The notes beneath the pieces were generated by a model. It was not told where the DNA came from. It searched no databases and saw nothing but the letters and a program-made list of their open reading frames with translations. Source: Emydura subglobosa (taxonomy: Eukaryota; Chordata; Testudines; Chelidae). From it: a stretch of DNA of 64,000 nt. The translations under genes and the position numbers were made by a program. Positions 46,228 through 58,175 of the stretch are shown here, piece by piece. Each line of letters opens with the position of its first letter. The stretch's first letter is position 1. The DNA is taken from NCBI GenBank assembly GCA_007922225.1, contig ML680053.1, forward strand, positions 6,130,164-6,194,163, written 5' to 3'.

Positions 46228-46547
46228 CTGGGGAAGAACAGTCGGGAGATGTTAAGTCACTAGGGAACAGACATGAAACGGCGGCAAAGTTGCAATTAAT
46301 CAGACACATGCATCTTTAGAAAAGCTCTTTGAGAAGTTTCTAAACCAGCCTCTTATGAGGCATCAGTTATAAAATATACATCATTTATAGGGTTATTCAT
46401 GGAGGCCAAGGAATGTCTCTCGGGGTGATGTGTGTGTGTGCAGGGGGGGACGATTCTTATAGTGGGATCCAAGCAGGACAAGGCTCCTCTCCTGGACTCT
46501 GTGAGATGGTGAGCCTTATGTGTCCATGTACCTTGCTGCGGCTATCT

Positions 46548-46800
46548 CACCTGCCCATCCTCTCCCACCCTGCTCCTTTCCCACCTCTTGCCAATGTCCC
46601 ACCATTTCTGCTCCTTTCCCTCCCATCCCCTGCTCCTCTCCCCTCCCTTGTTCCTGTCCTCCTGTCTTCTGCCTCTGCTCCTGTTCTGTTCCCCGCTCCT
46701 GCCTCCAGCTCCTTGCCCCTCTCCTTTGAGCCCTGCCCCCTCACCCTATTCCTTCCCCCGCTGTATTCCAGTCATGCTGCTTCCTCCTCCTCCATGTTGC
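46548..46800. repeat. Pyrimidine-rich low-complexity tract
   Basis: The plus strand is dominated by CTCC, CCTT and TGCTCC motifs (for example CTGCTCCTTTCCCTCCCATC). Long open frames in several phases over it come from base composition. Confidence 0.75.
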
Positions 46801-47399
46801 TTGGTACCAACAGGGGGAGCACTGACAGCCCAGGACTGAAAGTCTTCCTGCTTTCTGTACCAGTGCCCATTACTTCTGCAGTCCCAGCCAGATGGGAGGA
46901 GAAACTGCAGAAAAAGTCCTAGCTGGGGATTGAGCATGCTCAGTACAGATGGACTCTTCAGAGAATTTAGCTGCTAAACTCTAGCTAGTCTCTATTGAGC
47001 ATATATGAACTGCGATTGTTGGGAGGGTTATTATAACTGGGCTAGCTTAGGGCAAATTTTCCTGGGGATGGCAAAAGGTACATCCTTGAAACGAGGTGGT
47101 CTCCCTGCCAAATTTCCAGTCCCTGCTTCAAATCATGGAGGTGCAAGAGCTTCTCAGTGAAACGGCTGTAAGAATTTTTTTTAACATGGGCACAATGATT
47201 TATTTTCCCCTAACCTCGTTCTTGGAAAAGGCTGAACCTCTTTAGCTGGAACTTCCCTCCCCAAAAAAATCAGCCTCAGACAGATAGCCGGCATGGAAAA
47301 AGCCTAAGCAACTGAAAATAATGGAAAGTATTGGGCAATCTGAACTCCAGGCATTGCTACCTGCGCTGCCGATAACCATTCTTTTAGCCCTCGCATAGC

Positions 47400-47610
47400 A
47401 CACTGGAGGATCTGAAAAAAATGCTTTATAAATAAAAGCTAGTCTTCACAACAGCCCTACCCATTTTATGGATGGGGAAAGTGAAAGACAGAAGAGTTAA
47501 AAGGATTTGCTAAAGGTATCAAGTCAATGGCAGAGCCAAGAACAGACCTCAGGAGTCTGAACCTTCTTCTAGTCCACTGCTCCAACCATTAGACTTGACC
47601 CATTTGTTGG
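47400..47610 (-). repeat. CORE-SINE (MIR-like), antisense
   Basis: ATTTTATGGATGGGGAAAGT, AATGGCAGAGCCAAGAACAG and CCACTGCTCCAACCATTAGA follow in antisense MIR order; the GCTTTATAAATAAAAGCTAG tail is at the left. Confidence 0.6.
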
Positions 47611-49903
47611 ATCTTTACACAGTCCCAATTGTGCTGGGATGCTCCTCTCATATGGGTTTTAGTTATAAATAACCATCGATCTGGTAAATCAAGCTCCTAA
47701 AAGCGTCTGTTTTGGGCTATTATCAGAGATCTAGCACTTTTTCAAGTGATAACTTACAACCCCTGAGCATGGCAGCACTTGACAAACTGCTGTATCACGG
47801 AAGTTAAAGTACTGTTCCATCCCGTTCATAAATATTTACTTTACCTAATGCATCCTTTTCAATTTACATACCTATGCACTTACAAGGGTGAAAAATGACA
47901 GATCTGGGAATTTTAAAACAGATTTTTACAAGTTTAACAACAAGCTATGCTGGGACTAGGCTCAGTCAGAGACCAGCTGAGCAGCGTTGGAAAGAAGGCG
48001 GTCCCTTTCATCTAATCTATCTTCACCTACAACCCCTATAGGAAAATGCCAGCCACAAATAATTGCCACCGAGGTATTGTTTTGCAACATCTGGTTCAAT
48101 CCTATGTATGAAACTTTTATTTCTCTCTGCCATGATCTGTCTCTATTGACTACCATTTCAGAGGAAAGGCCAACTGAGTAGTACTCACACATCAAATAAA
48201 TACCAGGAATATATTTTAAAGGATCTTGCCTAAAGAGCGGGTTCAAATAGTGAGGATCACAAAACCTTTCAAAATGGCTGCATCCTGTCTTTGTTGCATT
48301 GCACAAGTAACACTGTCCTGGTAATGCACACCCACAGAAAAATGCCATTGGAAAAAGGATGGGCCACAATCTGCCGGGGACACACAGGAGTAAGAGAGGC
48401 AGAAACTGTCCCCATATTTCTGTTTCTCTGTTAATTAGTACCGTAGCTAGACCCGGATAGATATATACGCTATGTTTGTACAGCATTTACACACTGGGGT
48501 CCTGGTCTGTGACAGGTGCTCCTACGTGCTAGTGCAATATAAATAATATGTTCAGTACTCTACAAAAGTGGCCAAGCCACTACTACGCTGATTAGAAATA
48601 AGGGCTTGTTCTTTACACTTATTAGGAATTCTCTCAGCTTCTTTCTTTTAACCCCTTGGTGTCAGCCAGTCTTGAACTCCTGCCGGTAGCAAAGCCTGCC
48701 AGTTTTGCATGTGACAAGTTGAAAATCTTGATGCACAATTAAACCTTAACCAAGTTAAACGTTTCTATATAGTTACTCCTTCCCTGCCATCACACACCTG
48801 CTCCACTGAGTGAGGAAACTATTACTCTGTCCAATTTCTTCAACATGACCCAAAAACTGAGGAGAAACAAAGACATTTGAATAGTGTCCTTCTCCCTTTT
48901 GGATAACAGATTAAACCAAGGTCCTGACTGCTTGGGAATTAGCCCTGATGTCCCAGCAGAAATTCACCTCAAAGAAATTACCATTCTGATTGCCTAAACT
49001 CCCCTTTCACTTGCAGAACTCTGTCATTCTGTTGTGTATAGCTAAACAGCAGCAACACTCTATCCCAGGGATTGCTGCATTTCTGTGAAAGAATATTTGC
49101 ATTTCAGACTGCGCAGTACTTTGGAATCCTCTGTGAATGTGTTATTACTCTGCTTTGCAATATAATAAGCATTCCTATATCCCTCAAGGAAGAAATGTGA
49201 TAAGTCCATTCTTTTTAACATTTCTCTATTGGGAAATGTATCGGACAAAATGCAATGGTAGAATTTCAAGCCCTTTCCCACCAGGGTTTTTTTTTTGTAA
49301 TATATGTTACAAATGAGGGAATGAGGCAGATAAAGGCAAAATTCATATGGACTTCAATGGGGCCAGGATTTCACTCCAACAATATTCTCTTCAGGTTTGA
49401 AGGCTGAGAGTTATGTTCCCAAACGTTGGGAATGTTCAATTCCAGAACTCTGCCTCTGAGCAGAACAGCACCATTAGGTACTTTAGAAATGGGTGTTGAA
49501 ACGTACCCTGAAGGCCTATTACATCCTAAAAACGTGTCCCACGGCTAATCTTTTCCTGCAGGCAGGAGGCGAGGACAAAGCAGATCCAATGCATGTTTTC
49601 GCTACTAGTGAATATGCACTTCATATCTAACTATCAGATATGAACAAAAACAAGCATTGTTGCCAAGTGTCTATTTTTGATTTCTAAAAGTATGTAAATG
49701 TATAATGTAAATTAGGCAAGGCCTCTAGGCTTTTGGAAAGCTGCCAGTGAAGCTCAAATCAGTGTCACAAAATGTTTTAACGAATATAGAAACAGAATAT
49801 GATGCACAATCCTGAATGTGTATAGCTCTGTATGCACTGCTCCAATTGACTGCCTTGAGTAATAAAAGGTGCAAAAGTTTCCCTTTAGAAAGAAGATTCA
49901 TAC

Positions 49904-50165
49904 CTGGATTTCTGGAACAATGGGGCCTTTCTCTGAACATGAACTTGCAAATGCTGTCAGGGGGGACGGGGAGACCACGGGGTTAGGGCGGGCAAAGTTG
50001 CTGAGATCACAGCTTGGAATCTCATTCTCTTCATGCCTCATGACTATGGTTTCCATTACAAAAAAGCGATCCCATGGTAGCCAAAGTGTGTGTTCCTGAG
50101 TGATGAAGGGAGCCCGCTCGAAGTGTAGGATAATGGAAATTCCACCGTTAGTGACAAGATCAAAG
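49904..50165 (-). CDS. TENM4: TENM4 exon: transthyretin-related domain end and FN-plug start
   Basis: This 262-bp exon carries 87 whole codons from [20 protein letters not shown] through [19 protein letters not shown] to [11 protein letters not shown]. The first part closes the transthyretin-like domain; the Trp-rich stretch and following segment lead into the FN-plug that caps the bottom of the beta-propeller and YD barrel. The acceptor is TTAAAAACAG (AG at 50166-50167, phase 2) and the donor is CAG|GTATGA (GT at 49902-49903, phase 0). The acceptor pyrimidine tract is weak, with TCTC and TTT interrupted by AAAAA, but the frame closes exactly with both neighbours. A Cys pair (IPSCDLS and ASSCSEK) matches the family as I recall it. 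Confidence 0.95.
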
Positions 50166-50264
50166 CTGTTTTTAAGAGACAAAGTAAAAATATAAATAAA
50201 ACAAATATTTGACAAGTGTCTTCCAAACAAGAACCTCCCTGTGCAAAAATTAAAGGATTAAACC

Positions 50265-50460
50265 TCACAAAATCCCTGTGAGCAAGAGAAGTATTATCAC
50301 CTCGTTTTACAGATGGAGAAACTGAGGCACTACAAGGTTAAATGACATGGATAAGGTCACACTGTAAGTAGCTGGCAAAGCCAGGAACAGAACCCATGGG
50401 TCTTGACATTCAGTCAACAGATACAGTCATTAAACCACACTATCTTCTTTTTAAAGACAA
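50265..50460 (-). repeat. CORE-SINE (MIR-like), antisense
   Basis: ACAGATGGAGAAACTGAGGC, GGATAAGGTCACACTGTAAG and ACAGAACCCATGGGTCTTGA are in the right order for an antisense MIR. It lies about 100 bp upstream of an exon acceptor. Confidence 0.7.
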
Positions 50461-52151
50461 AGTTTATGTTTGTTATTGGTTTGCTGAGTTATTGGACCTC
50501 AAAGGTTTTATTTACTATTTTAAAAAATTTGTTTAGGATCCAATATCAGTCACCGATTGCATGGACTTACATATATAAATAAACTATTTGGAAAGCAGTT
50601 TCTCCTTCACTTACTTGTCCAGGCTTCAGTTCTAGGTTATATTTTCCCTGCAGCCATTGTTGACCTTACCAACACACTGTTTCACGTGATAGCGACAGCA
50701 TCACTCACTAGGGCAGGGAGAACATGGATCAACAAAGAAATCACTTTGGGACAGGTGAGTGGAAGGAGAAGGAGTTGATGTTTTAGTAACCAGGTTTAAA
50801 AGTAATGGCCTGCTTTTCAGAGAAGCTGGACGCCCTCAGCTCCCACGAAGAGGAGTCCAGCACTTCTGAAAATCAGACCCTGATCAGATTTGGAACTTTT
50901 ACCCCTAAATATGTACCCTACGCTGCACAAATACAGAATAAAAAGATGGTCCTTGCTCCAAAAAGCTCATAATCCAAACTGCCTTTGTTTGCTTCTTTCT
51001 AATTTATAGAAACGGTATGGGAGTGGTCTGGATTGATTTTTTTCCCTGCTTGCTTTTTCCATTAGAACTTCACATCTGGTCTGCACTGGAAGAGCCGATG
51101 AAGTGCTGCAGAACTAATGAAATGGTGACAACACAAGAGCTAGGAAAGTGAAAGTAGAGTAGTTGCGAGGGAAAGGGATTTAAGTCAGACTTTAAAGCCT
51201 TTGGGAATTTTGCTTCTTCGTTTTAACATCTATTTAACTTCTACGTTTAAATAACATTTTGGATAAAGGAAGTCTTTATTAGTCAATAGTGCTGTGAAAC
51301 CCCCAATACCACCTCAGCCAAAACCAAGAAAGACCAGACTTGGTGTAGCTGATATTTCTAAAGAGAAAAAAGAAGCAGAAAAAAACTTCTGTAATTCGTT
51401 AAAAAACTTTCAGGCCTTCTTCAGAGATCACAGAGAAGCAACAAAGAGCACAACCACATTTTTCACCTTTAAGATTTATTTTTTTATCCGTGATCATCAT
51501 TTGGACACATCTTAGACTCTGCTTAGTGAATGTAGTTATGAAAAGAAAGTTATTCAAGTCCACCAGCTTTGGGGAGAGCATTTAAAAAGCTCAAGACATG
51601 TAAGGTGTTTATTCTGCAACTCAAATGTGGCATAAACTTGCCAGATCTATGTACGTTGGCTTTTAAAATCCTAATGGATAACTCACCCTTGCTTGCCAGC
51701 TAGCTGAACAGCATTTGTGCTTTGATGAGGACATTTTTAACAGTCAATTAGCATTTGGCAAGCCCTGCTGCTAGAAGGGAAAAGCTCACTTCACACGAGG
51801 TTGAGCACTAAAGAGGGTGAAGGAAGGAAGGAAGGAATAAATGTAAAAAAATTATGTTCAACAATGGTTGGAAAACTAGGAATGGTTTATTTATAGAAAC
51901 ACCTCAGCTTCTGTCATTGGCGAGTGGAGCTGCTAGGAGTCCTGGGCTCTAATGAGCTTTGGTCAGGCATGTTAGCCTGCAGAGAAAAAAAACTTGTTTT
52001 TCCTGTGGACATGAAACCCAACCCAGAAGGGAAGGCATCGATCTAATGTCAGATTCAAGCAGCTGTGAAAACACAGAGGCTTGCATTGTATTGCAAGAGA
52101 CATCGCCACTCATCAGCTACTGTTTCTCGAGTTACATGGCTTAGCCTTTGA

Positions 52152-52350
52152 GGGTATGAGTGTATAGCATTTTGGAGCCCATGGCAGCTAGCCTCCCGGC
52201 CTGGGATGATAGACTTGGGTAGTGGGGCTTAGCTGCGTAGAGAATGCTTTTAAGTTGCAGCTCGGGCTGGAGCTCAGGCTCTGCCCCAGGGAGGTGGGTG
52301 GGCTGGAAGGCTTGCTCCCGTGGGCTCCAAAATGCTGTGTAGACGTACCC
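52152..52350. mobile_element. MITE with about 33-bp terminal inverted repeats
   Basis: The left end reads GGGTATGAGTGTATAGCATT then TTGGAGCCCATGG. The right end, reversed, reads GGGTACGTCTACACAGCATT then TTGGAGCCCACGG, a match of about 28 in 33. The 199-bp interior is GC-rich and noncoding. GGGTA(T/C)G ends resemble the Harbinger MITE at 8694, but a clear target duplication is not visible (flanks TGA and AAA). Confidence 0.72.
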
Positions 52351-54090
52351 AAAGTTATCTAAATGAACAAAAAACACAGCAGGGAAATAAAATAGTATCA
52401 GTAAAACTCTCTTCAGGAGGAAATCCCCTAAACAATGCTTTCAGGTGGGCTGCTGATCTCGGGATGGGGGGGGGGTGCAACACAGAGGGTCCCTGGCAAT
52501 GTGTCCCCTGTTCTTTGCAAAGAACTCTCACCTTAGACCTGACAAACTCACTACACCACACACATGCATTGCAGGATATTTCTCTATAAAAAGTAGCAAG
52601 TAACAAACAGCTTGTAAGTTGTTAAGATTCATAATCATTGTGAGCTGTATGTGCAGGTAATATTGAAAGAATAATGTAATTGTGCTGAAAGTATACTTTA
52701 TGGACTTGGGGTAAAGTTTAGTCACCAGGGCATAAAATATCTCAGCGATGGCCCATCCAAGCAGCAGGGAGCTGTTACCCCACTCTGGTTAGCCAGTGAT
52801 GTAATGAAAGGCTCAATTGTCTAGCCTTGCTCTATCCCAAGACTTTCAATGGAAAACCTTCAGAGACAACTGCAAACAATCAAAACCACTTGGAGATAAA
52901 AAAGGAACATTACAACAGCCAGAGAATTGCCCTGCCCATGAATAAAGACAACAGACTGTTTCAGTATAAAATAGGGTGGGGAAAGGCACACTGTATCCTT
53001 CCACTGAGGAGATACTTTGGGGAGCAGCAATGTTCTCATGAAAAATTGGACCCTGGTTCCTGTGAAGCCAGCCAACTTTGCAAGAGACTGAACTTTGGGG
53101 GGGAAACCTACTTAATTAGATAGGAAAGGTAATTATTGAAGGATAGACTCAAGTTCGCATTTTATTATTTTGTTTTATATCGTAACCATTTATTTCCACT
53201 ATTCTCTCTCGTTTCCTGTTAACTTCCTTTCTTAAATAAACCTACTTTTGTTTGATTCTACGTGCTCACAAGTGCTGTGTGATTTAACAGAAATGGTGAT
53301 TTAAGGTAAAACTGGTAAACCGGGAACACTGCACCTTTGGGGGCAGAGGACCTGGGATTTCTGTGAGTAGCCAGTGTCAGGGGCTGGATATCACAAGAGA
53401 GTGATTTGAAAGGGAGTCGGGGACTGGGCTGCACCTATTGTTAACCTGCAAGGTGAAGTTAGGACTGGCACAGCCCAGAGGAGGGTGCATGAGTGGCTGA
53501 AAGGCTGGTGGTTTTAGGGAGCTGACATTCAGCCACCACGGGCAAGGCTACTTATCACTAGAGGCAGAGGGTAACAAGGTGAGTCTCAATGCTGGCTACC
53601 CCAAGAGCTGCCACAATGGGTTTTCCTTCCTTTTGCAAAAAGTCATATTAGCAATATGGACCTATTGTTTTGGTTATCTTAAAAAGATACCCCATGGACG
53701 GTCCAGGCGACTGAAGTCCTCTATTTACCTCCAGAACAGGCTCAGCAGAGATAGCAGCAGTGCACTGAGACCATCCAACCCATTTCACAAACCTAAGAGG
53801 CTAACAACTTCTGATCACTATCAACTACCAGTTTCATTCAGCCATCTAGTGGTGAAAGATTTATTTTACTGTATATTTTATAATCCATTACCAGGCTCCT
53901 AAACCCACTGGTCCTTCTATTAGCTTTGTTTTACAGAAAAGTCAGATATACAATAGTGCATTCTAAAAGCTGTTAGTTTATCCTTATTGCCTGGGGATCT
54001 GAAAGATACATGTATCATGAGAAACAGTCTGAGAATACATCTGGACCTTTAATTTATTCTCATTTTCTGGAGTTATTTATTGCAACCTAA

Positions 54091-54170
54091 CCTGGGGTGA
54101 AATCCTGGATCCACTGAAATCAGTGGGAGTTTTGCCATTGACATCAATGGGGTGAGGATTTCACCCCTGG
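54091..54170. repeat. 80-bp foldback repeat
   Basis: CCTGGGGTGAAATCCT and AGGATTTCACCCCTGG are inverted copies (14 of 16), with TCAGTGGGAGTTTTGCCATT and GACATCAATGG inside. The inner phrases are the ones seen in the foldback at 40776-40847 and the inverted repeat at 25281-25357. Confidence 0.6.
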
Positions 54171-54328
54171 AGTATACAGTTGACTGGTGCGACAACAGAG
54201 TGAAGTCCACTTATAGTAAACTAGATTATAGTGAAACTATTTACACTGAAGTAGAATTCAAGTCCTAATTTGTTTCAGTTCATTGCAATTGCAAAATTGG
54301 AATTCCAGTTATAATGAAACTCATTTTA

Positions 54329-54519
54329 GGTCTTGTCTATACAAGAAAGTTGCACTGATTTAATTAGATCAGTTTAGAAACCAATTTAGTTAAATAGGCA
54401 TGACTCCCTTGTGCGAACCTTCTTATTCTGAGAACACAAGGGGGTTGCACTGATTTAACTAAATTGGTTTTTAAACTGATTTAGTCAAATCAGCTCGAAA
54501 TGCTTGTGTAGACAATGTC
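54329..54519. mobile_element. 191-bp MITE with TTA target duplication
   Basis: The left end GGTCTTGTCTATACAAGAAA then GTTGCACTGATT mirrors the right end GCTTGTGTAGACAATGTC. TTA flanks it at 54326-54328 and 54520-54522. The interior holds AAACCAATTTAGTTAAAT and TTAACTAAATTGGTTTTTAA, also inverted. The 3-bp TWA duplication fits a Harbinger-type MITE; it is related to 23818-24090. Confidence 0.75.
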
Positions 54520-54597
54520 TTAGACTAAAATTGTTCTGTTGAAAAGATTATTAGAATAGGGTCCAACTGTTGTAACATACTGATGGATGGAACAGCA

Positions 54598-54845
54598 ATT
54601 GTAATAGCAATAATGCTTTGCATTTTGAAAGCATGTCACATATAGTATTTAATCCACAAACATCCCAGTGAGGCAGGGAGTAAGTGTTACCTCCATTTTA
54701 CAGGCAGGTTAACAGTGGCACATGGAGATTAAGTGATGCGTCTAGAAGCCACCCACTAGAGAGATCAGCAGCAGTGCTGTGATTGAAGCTCAGGATTTTG
54801 ACTCACACCCTGCACTCACATCTTTATACCATGACACTTTCAAAG
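54598..54845 (-). repeat. CORE-SINE (MIR-like), antisense
   Basis: AATAGCAATAATGCTTTGCA, CAGTGAGGCAGGGAGTAAGT, TTTTACAGGCAGGTTAACAG and TTTATACCATGACACTTTC give the full antisense MIR layout. Confidence 0.6.
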
Positions 54846-55834
54846 TTTGAAGTCATTTTATAGATGGCCCTCGCGTCATACCAGTGAAAAATTAACTCAT
54901 GTTTTGTTCTTTGAAGGAAGAATGCCTTCCTCTGTTCATACACTACCTCCCTCCAGCGCACACAGATGTATTGTTGTGCCTGATCATGCAAGAAAATATA
55001 TGAGTGAGTGTCAAAGACAATATTTTGAGGCCAATTATCTTCTCATTCTCATGATTCAAGATACTCAATAATATAATCAGACTATTTGTTGAGTATCATG
55101 TTCTGCAATGTTGTTAGCACAAAGCACCAGACCTGAACGACAGCACCACATAAGCAGAACATAATGAGGGGAAATCGTAAGGGAGTACAGACAACTGCAA
55201 GAGCTGTCTAACTCCACCCGTTCTGGGACTGGAGGGCTCCAGCAATTACTGGTAGGCATGCTAGCCTGGTGACAGGACTAATTTTGATTATATACTCTAT
55301 GTCCAAGCACAGCAGATCACCACCTATTTATTACTTTAACTGAATGTAGTACTTGTGAGATGTGCTGGATTTACAGCCTGTGACAGTGAGCTCCTGGGAG
55401 CTGCTCTATCTTATGCCATCTGGCAACGGTTCCCAAGAGATCATCTGCTAACTGAGAATTGGTGGAGCACGCTGGCGCGTTGGCCACATCTCTCCCTGCC
55501 CCACGACTGTGAGTTTGGGAAGGAGGTGGTGTAAGAGTCAATAAGTCTAGCTTTTCAGCAACTGACTCCCCTCCACCAGCGACATTCTCTGCTGGCGAGA
55601 TACAGATGCCTGAGTCGTGCAAAGGGTCCGGATGGCGGCAGAGTGTGGCTGTGAGTGAGTACAGGACTGAAGCGTCGTTTCACCTACCCTTTCTAGGAGT
55701 GCTCCCTGTAGAAGATTATTGGGGTAAGACTGACAAAGCTCGCTCTGCCGTGCTGACTGTGCTGTATCTGTTCTGCAGGGGGCAAAAGTGATGCCTGTCC
55801 AGAGGGCCTGTACAAGCCCTGTTGCAATGCTAGT

Positions 55835-55945
55835 CTCATTATTTGCTTATAACCCTCCGAGGCAGATCAGGGCCCTGTAGCGCTAGACACTGCACAAACA
55901 CAGAACAAAGAGATGGGCCATGCCCTAAAGAGTTTACAATCTAAG
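55835..55945 (+). repeat. Dispersed amniote repeat, family unnamed
   Basis: AGGGCCCTGTAGCGCTAGAC, CACTGCACAAACACAGAACA and GCCCTAAAGAGTTTACAATC are the standard phrases of this repeat (compare 10590-10690). A hAT element (55961-56505) inserted just beyond its right end. Confidence 0.55.
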
Positions 55946-55960
55946 TGGAAGACTATAGAT

Positions 55961-56505
55961 CAGAGGTACCCAAACTGTGGGGCGCACCACCCTAGGGGAG
56001 TGCAGAGCAACCTTGGGGGGAAGGGGGGAGGCGGCGCACGGCAGGGCCTGGGCCACTCTGCCCCCGTCTCTGCTCCAGCCCCACCGCCCAGCTGCAACCA
56101 CAGCCTTTGCTCCTAGCTGCGGCCTAAGGCCCCGCTCCTGGACACATCCTGTGCCCAGGCTCTTGGCCCCACTCCTGGTCATGTCCCACCCCAGGCCTCT
56201 CTCTTGGCTGCGGCCTGCACCAGGGCCCCATGCCCCGCTCCTGGTCGGCCCCAGCTTAAGTTTGGCACCATTCTTTGCCCCAGAACCCAGCTCCCAGCCC
56301 CGTTCACGGCCTCAGGCCCTGTGTCCTTTTTCCTGGTCCCGGCCCCATTCACGGCCCTGGCTCCAGGCCCCGCAGCTGCAGTTCCAGCCCCCACCCCGGG
56401 CCCAGCTCAGGCCCTGTCTCCCAGCCCCATCTGCAGCTTTGGTCCTGCTCCCGGCGAGGCGATCAGGTAAGGGGGGATACAACCCCAAAAGTTTAGGGAC
56501 CACCG
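55961..56505. mobile_element. hAT element with GC-rich interior
   Basis: The ends CAGAGGTACCCAAACT and, reversed, CGGTGGTCCCTAAACT match at 12 of 16, and the flanks CTATAGAT (55953-55960) and CTATAGAC (56506-56513) are an 8-bp duplication with one mismatch. The 545-bp interior is a C-rich string of imperfect repeats (CCCGCTCCTGG, CAGCCCCGTTCACGG). It is open in several frames on both strands, including a 246-codon frame, but this is a product of its composition. Confidence 0.8.
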
Positions 56506-56697
56506 CTATAGACAATAGGTGGAGATCAACAGACAGAGCACAAGGAAACAATGAGATGATACCAGTCAGCATGAAAAAGCAGGGAATCCCAGCACATCAG
56601 CTGCCTAACTATGGTCAAGTTTTTTGTAAGCATTATTCTTTTTCCTTCTGTAGGCTTTGTACCAGGTCTTTACAGTGCAGTGAATTTGACCCTTACA

Positions 56698-56932
56698 GCC
56701 TGTCTGCAATAGCATAGCTGTGCGGCTGTAGTGCAGATGCCTCCTACATCAACAGCAAGGGTTTTCCCACCTATCCAAGAGGCAGTTGCTATGCTGATGG
56801 AATTCTCCCGTCAACCTCGCTATGTCTAAAGTGGGGTTAGGTCAACCTAACTACGTTGCACATGGTGTGACATTTTTCACAGTCCTGAGCGATGTAGCTA
56901 GGTTAACCTAAATTTTAGGTAGAGACCAGGCC
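56698..56932. mobile_element. Harbinger-like MITE, diverged
   Basis: The left end reads GCCTGTCTGCAATAGCATAG and the right end TTTTAGGTAGAGACCAGGCC, imperfect inverted repeats of the CTGGTCTACA type. The interior AGGTCAACCTAACTACG and TAGCTAGGTTAACCTAAATT are also inverted. The target duplication is not clear. Confidence 0.55.
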
Positions 56933-56955
56933 TGAGATTAACAGTTACACCACAG

Positions 56956-57154
56956 CAGAGGCATAGCCAGAACTGTTTTTCTTTTTTTTTTTGGCAGGGT
57001 CTGTGGTTGACATGGGTGGGCACAAGCTTTGTGTGACAAGCAAAACAGAGACTGATAAAAATGCGGGATGAATGGCTTAAAATCTGATTGAGTGGGCCTG
57101 CTTTAAAGTGGGTGGGCCATGGCCCACCCAGGCCCACTCATAGCTACGCCACTG
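56956..57154. mobile_element. 199-bp hAT MITE
   Basis: The left end CAGAGGCATAGCCAGAACTG and the right end CATAGCTACGCCACTG are imperfect inverted repeats (CAGTGGCGTAGC when reversed). The flanks CACCACAG (56948-56955) and CACCAGAA (57155-57162) agree at 6 of 8. It is noncoding, with a GTGGGTGGGCCATGGCCCAC palindrome near the right end. Confidence 0.75.
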
Positions 57155-58055
57155 CACCAGAATGTAAATGTGAGAGCTTCTGCATCTTTCTCAATAGTTT
57201 CTAAATCATAAGACTTGCAAAAAGCACCAGCTTCTCTTATAAGGTATGCTCATTTAACTGAGATCGTCAGTTTTTCATGAAAACGTCCCTATTACTCAGA
57301 TTCTACGGTTGTGTTTTCCAGTAGATGGAACATTAACGAGAACATATCTCGAAAAGTTTTAGTGGTTAAGTAGGCACTAAGTCCCATGGGAACGTGCCAA
57401 GACTATATAAAGTACACATCACTAGCAAGTATTCATCTCCTTCATTATCACACTGTTGGCTATTTTAGCCAGGTCAATCCAAATCCTTAATGCTAGTGTC
57501 AGATTGGAGAGCTGTTAAAATCATTAAATCTGGGTCATGCTCGCCAAAGTGCTAGTGTTAATCACCATTAGCTAGAGTATGTGCAGCTCCGTCAGTCAAA
57601 AACTTACTCCCTATATTTAGCTTTCGTCCTTAAAAGAGAGAGTCAATTAATATTGAGAGAGAAAAGATAAAATGTAAGATTTTCCCAATTCCCAGTGATT
57701 TTGTTATGGCTCAGTGGAACTGTTCAGATTTTAACCACTTGCTTCCAGCAATACTGTATCTTACAGGTTTAATTATTTTTGCCTAATAATTTCTATATAA
57801 AAAAAAAGAATATGCAGTTTGGGGCAGGGACCCTCATTTCTTTATATGCATGTACAACATGTAGCACAACTGAGCCCCAATGCTTCTAGGCACTTCTGTA
57901 ATAATATCAGTATCAATATTAACAATAACAGTAATGTCTTTAGGCTGCACCAGACGTGACTGTGTCTTTGCTAGGAAAGTCTCTCTCTAGTACTGGCTGC
58001 ATTACTTGCAGAACTGAGTGTTTACATACTGTAAGATGTATAGCAGAAATCATAC

Positions 58056-58175
58056 CTGCCATCTTGCCTGCTGATCGTGTATCCAAAAAGAGGATGGTTG
58101 ACAAAGCTGATATTCACTCCAACTAGTGGGGTTCCATCTGAGGTTATCACCTGACCTCGAATCACACACGCATGG
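58056..58175 (-). CDS. TENM4: TENM4 exon: transthyretin-related domain, first half
   Basis: This 120-bp internal exon encodes [20 protein letters not shown], then [19 protein letters not shown]. That is the start of the carboxypeptidase-regulatory/transthyretin-like beta-sandwich after the Cys-rich region of teneurins. The acceptor is a pyrimidine tract ending TTCATGCAG at 58176-58177. The donor is AG|GTATGA with GT at 58054-58055. One base is donated to the preceding split codon and two to the next, giving the Ser of DGS-FDL with exon 49904-50165. NIS is a possible N-glycosylation site. The next exon upstream in the gene (end of the Cys-rich region) is not in the remaining 5.8 kb, so that intron exceeds this length. 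There are no stops or frameshifts. Confidence 0.94.

Larger units (their letters stand above)
46228..49903 (-). other. Intron between FN-plug exons
   Basis: The 3676-bp intron has a pyrimidine-rich tract (46548-46800), an antisense CORE-SINE (47400-47610) and an open frame of 174 codons on the minus strand (47962-48486) that I cannot relate to any family. 48500-49900 shows no nameable feature. Confidence 0.8.
50166..58055 (-). other. Intron in the transthyretin-related domain
   Basis: The 7890-bp intron holds CORE-SINEs (50265-50460, 54598-54845), a terminal-repeat element at 52152-52350, foldback and MITE elements at 54091-54170 and 54329-54519, the hAT elements 55961-56505 and 56956-57154, and a Harbinger-like MITE (56698-56932). 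50980-52140, 52360-54080 and 57160-57820 show no feature I can name. Confidence 0.8.

Noticed and set aside
46413..46922. 169-codon plus-strand open frame, Pro/Leu/Ser-rich
   Set aside because: It falls over the pyrimidine-rich tract; openness in all frames comes from lack of A-containing stop codons.
55977..56717. 246-codon plus-strand open frame, Pro/Ser/Arg-rich
   Set aside because: It lies almost wholly in the GC-rich interior of a hAT element; both strands and several frames are open there, and the translation is low-complexity.
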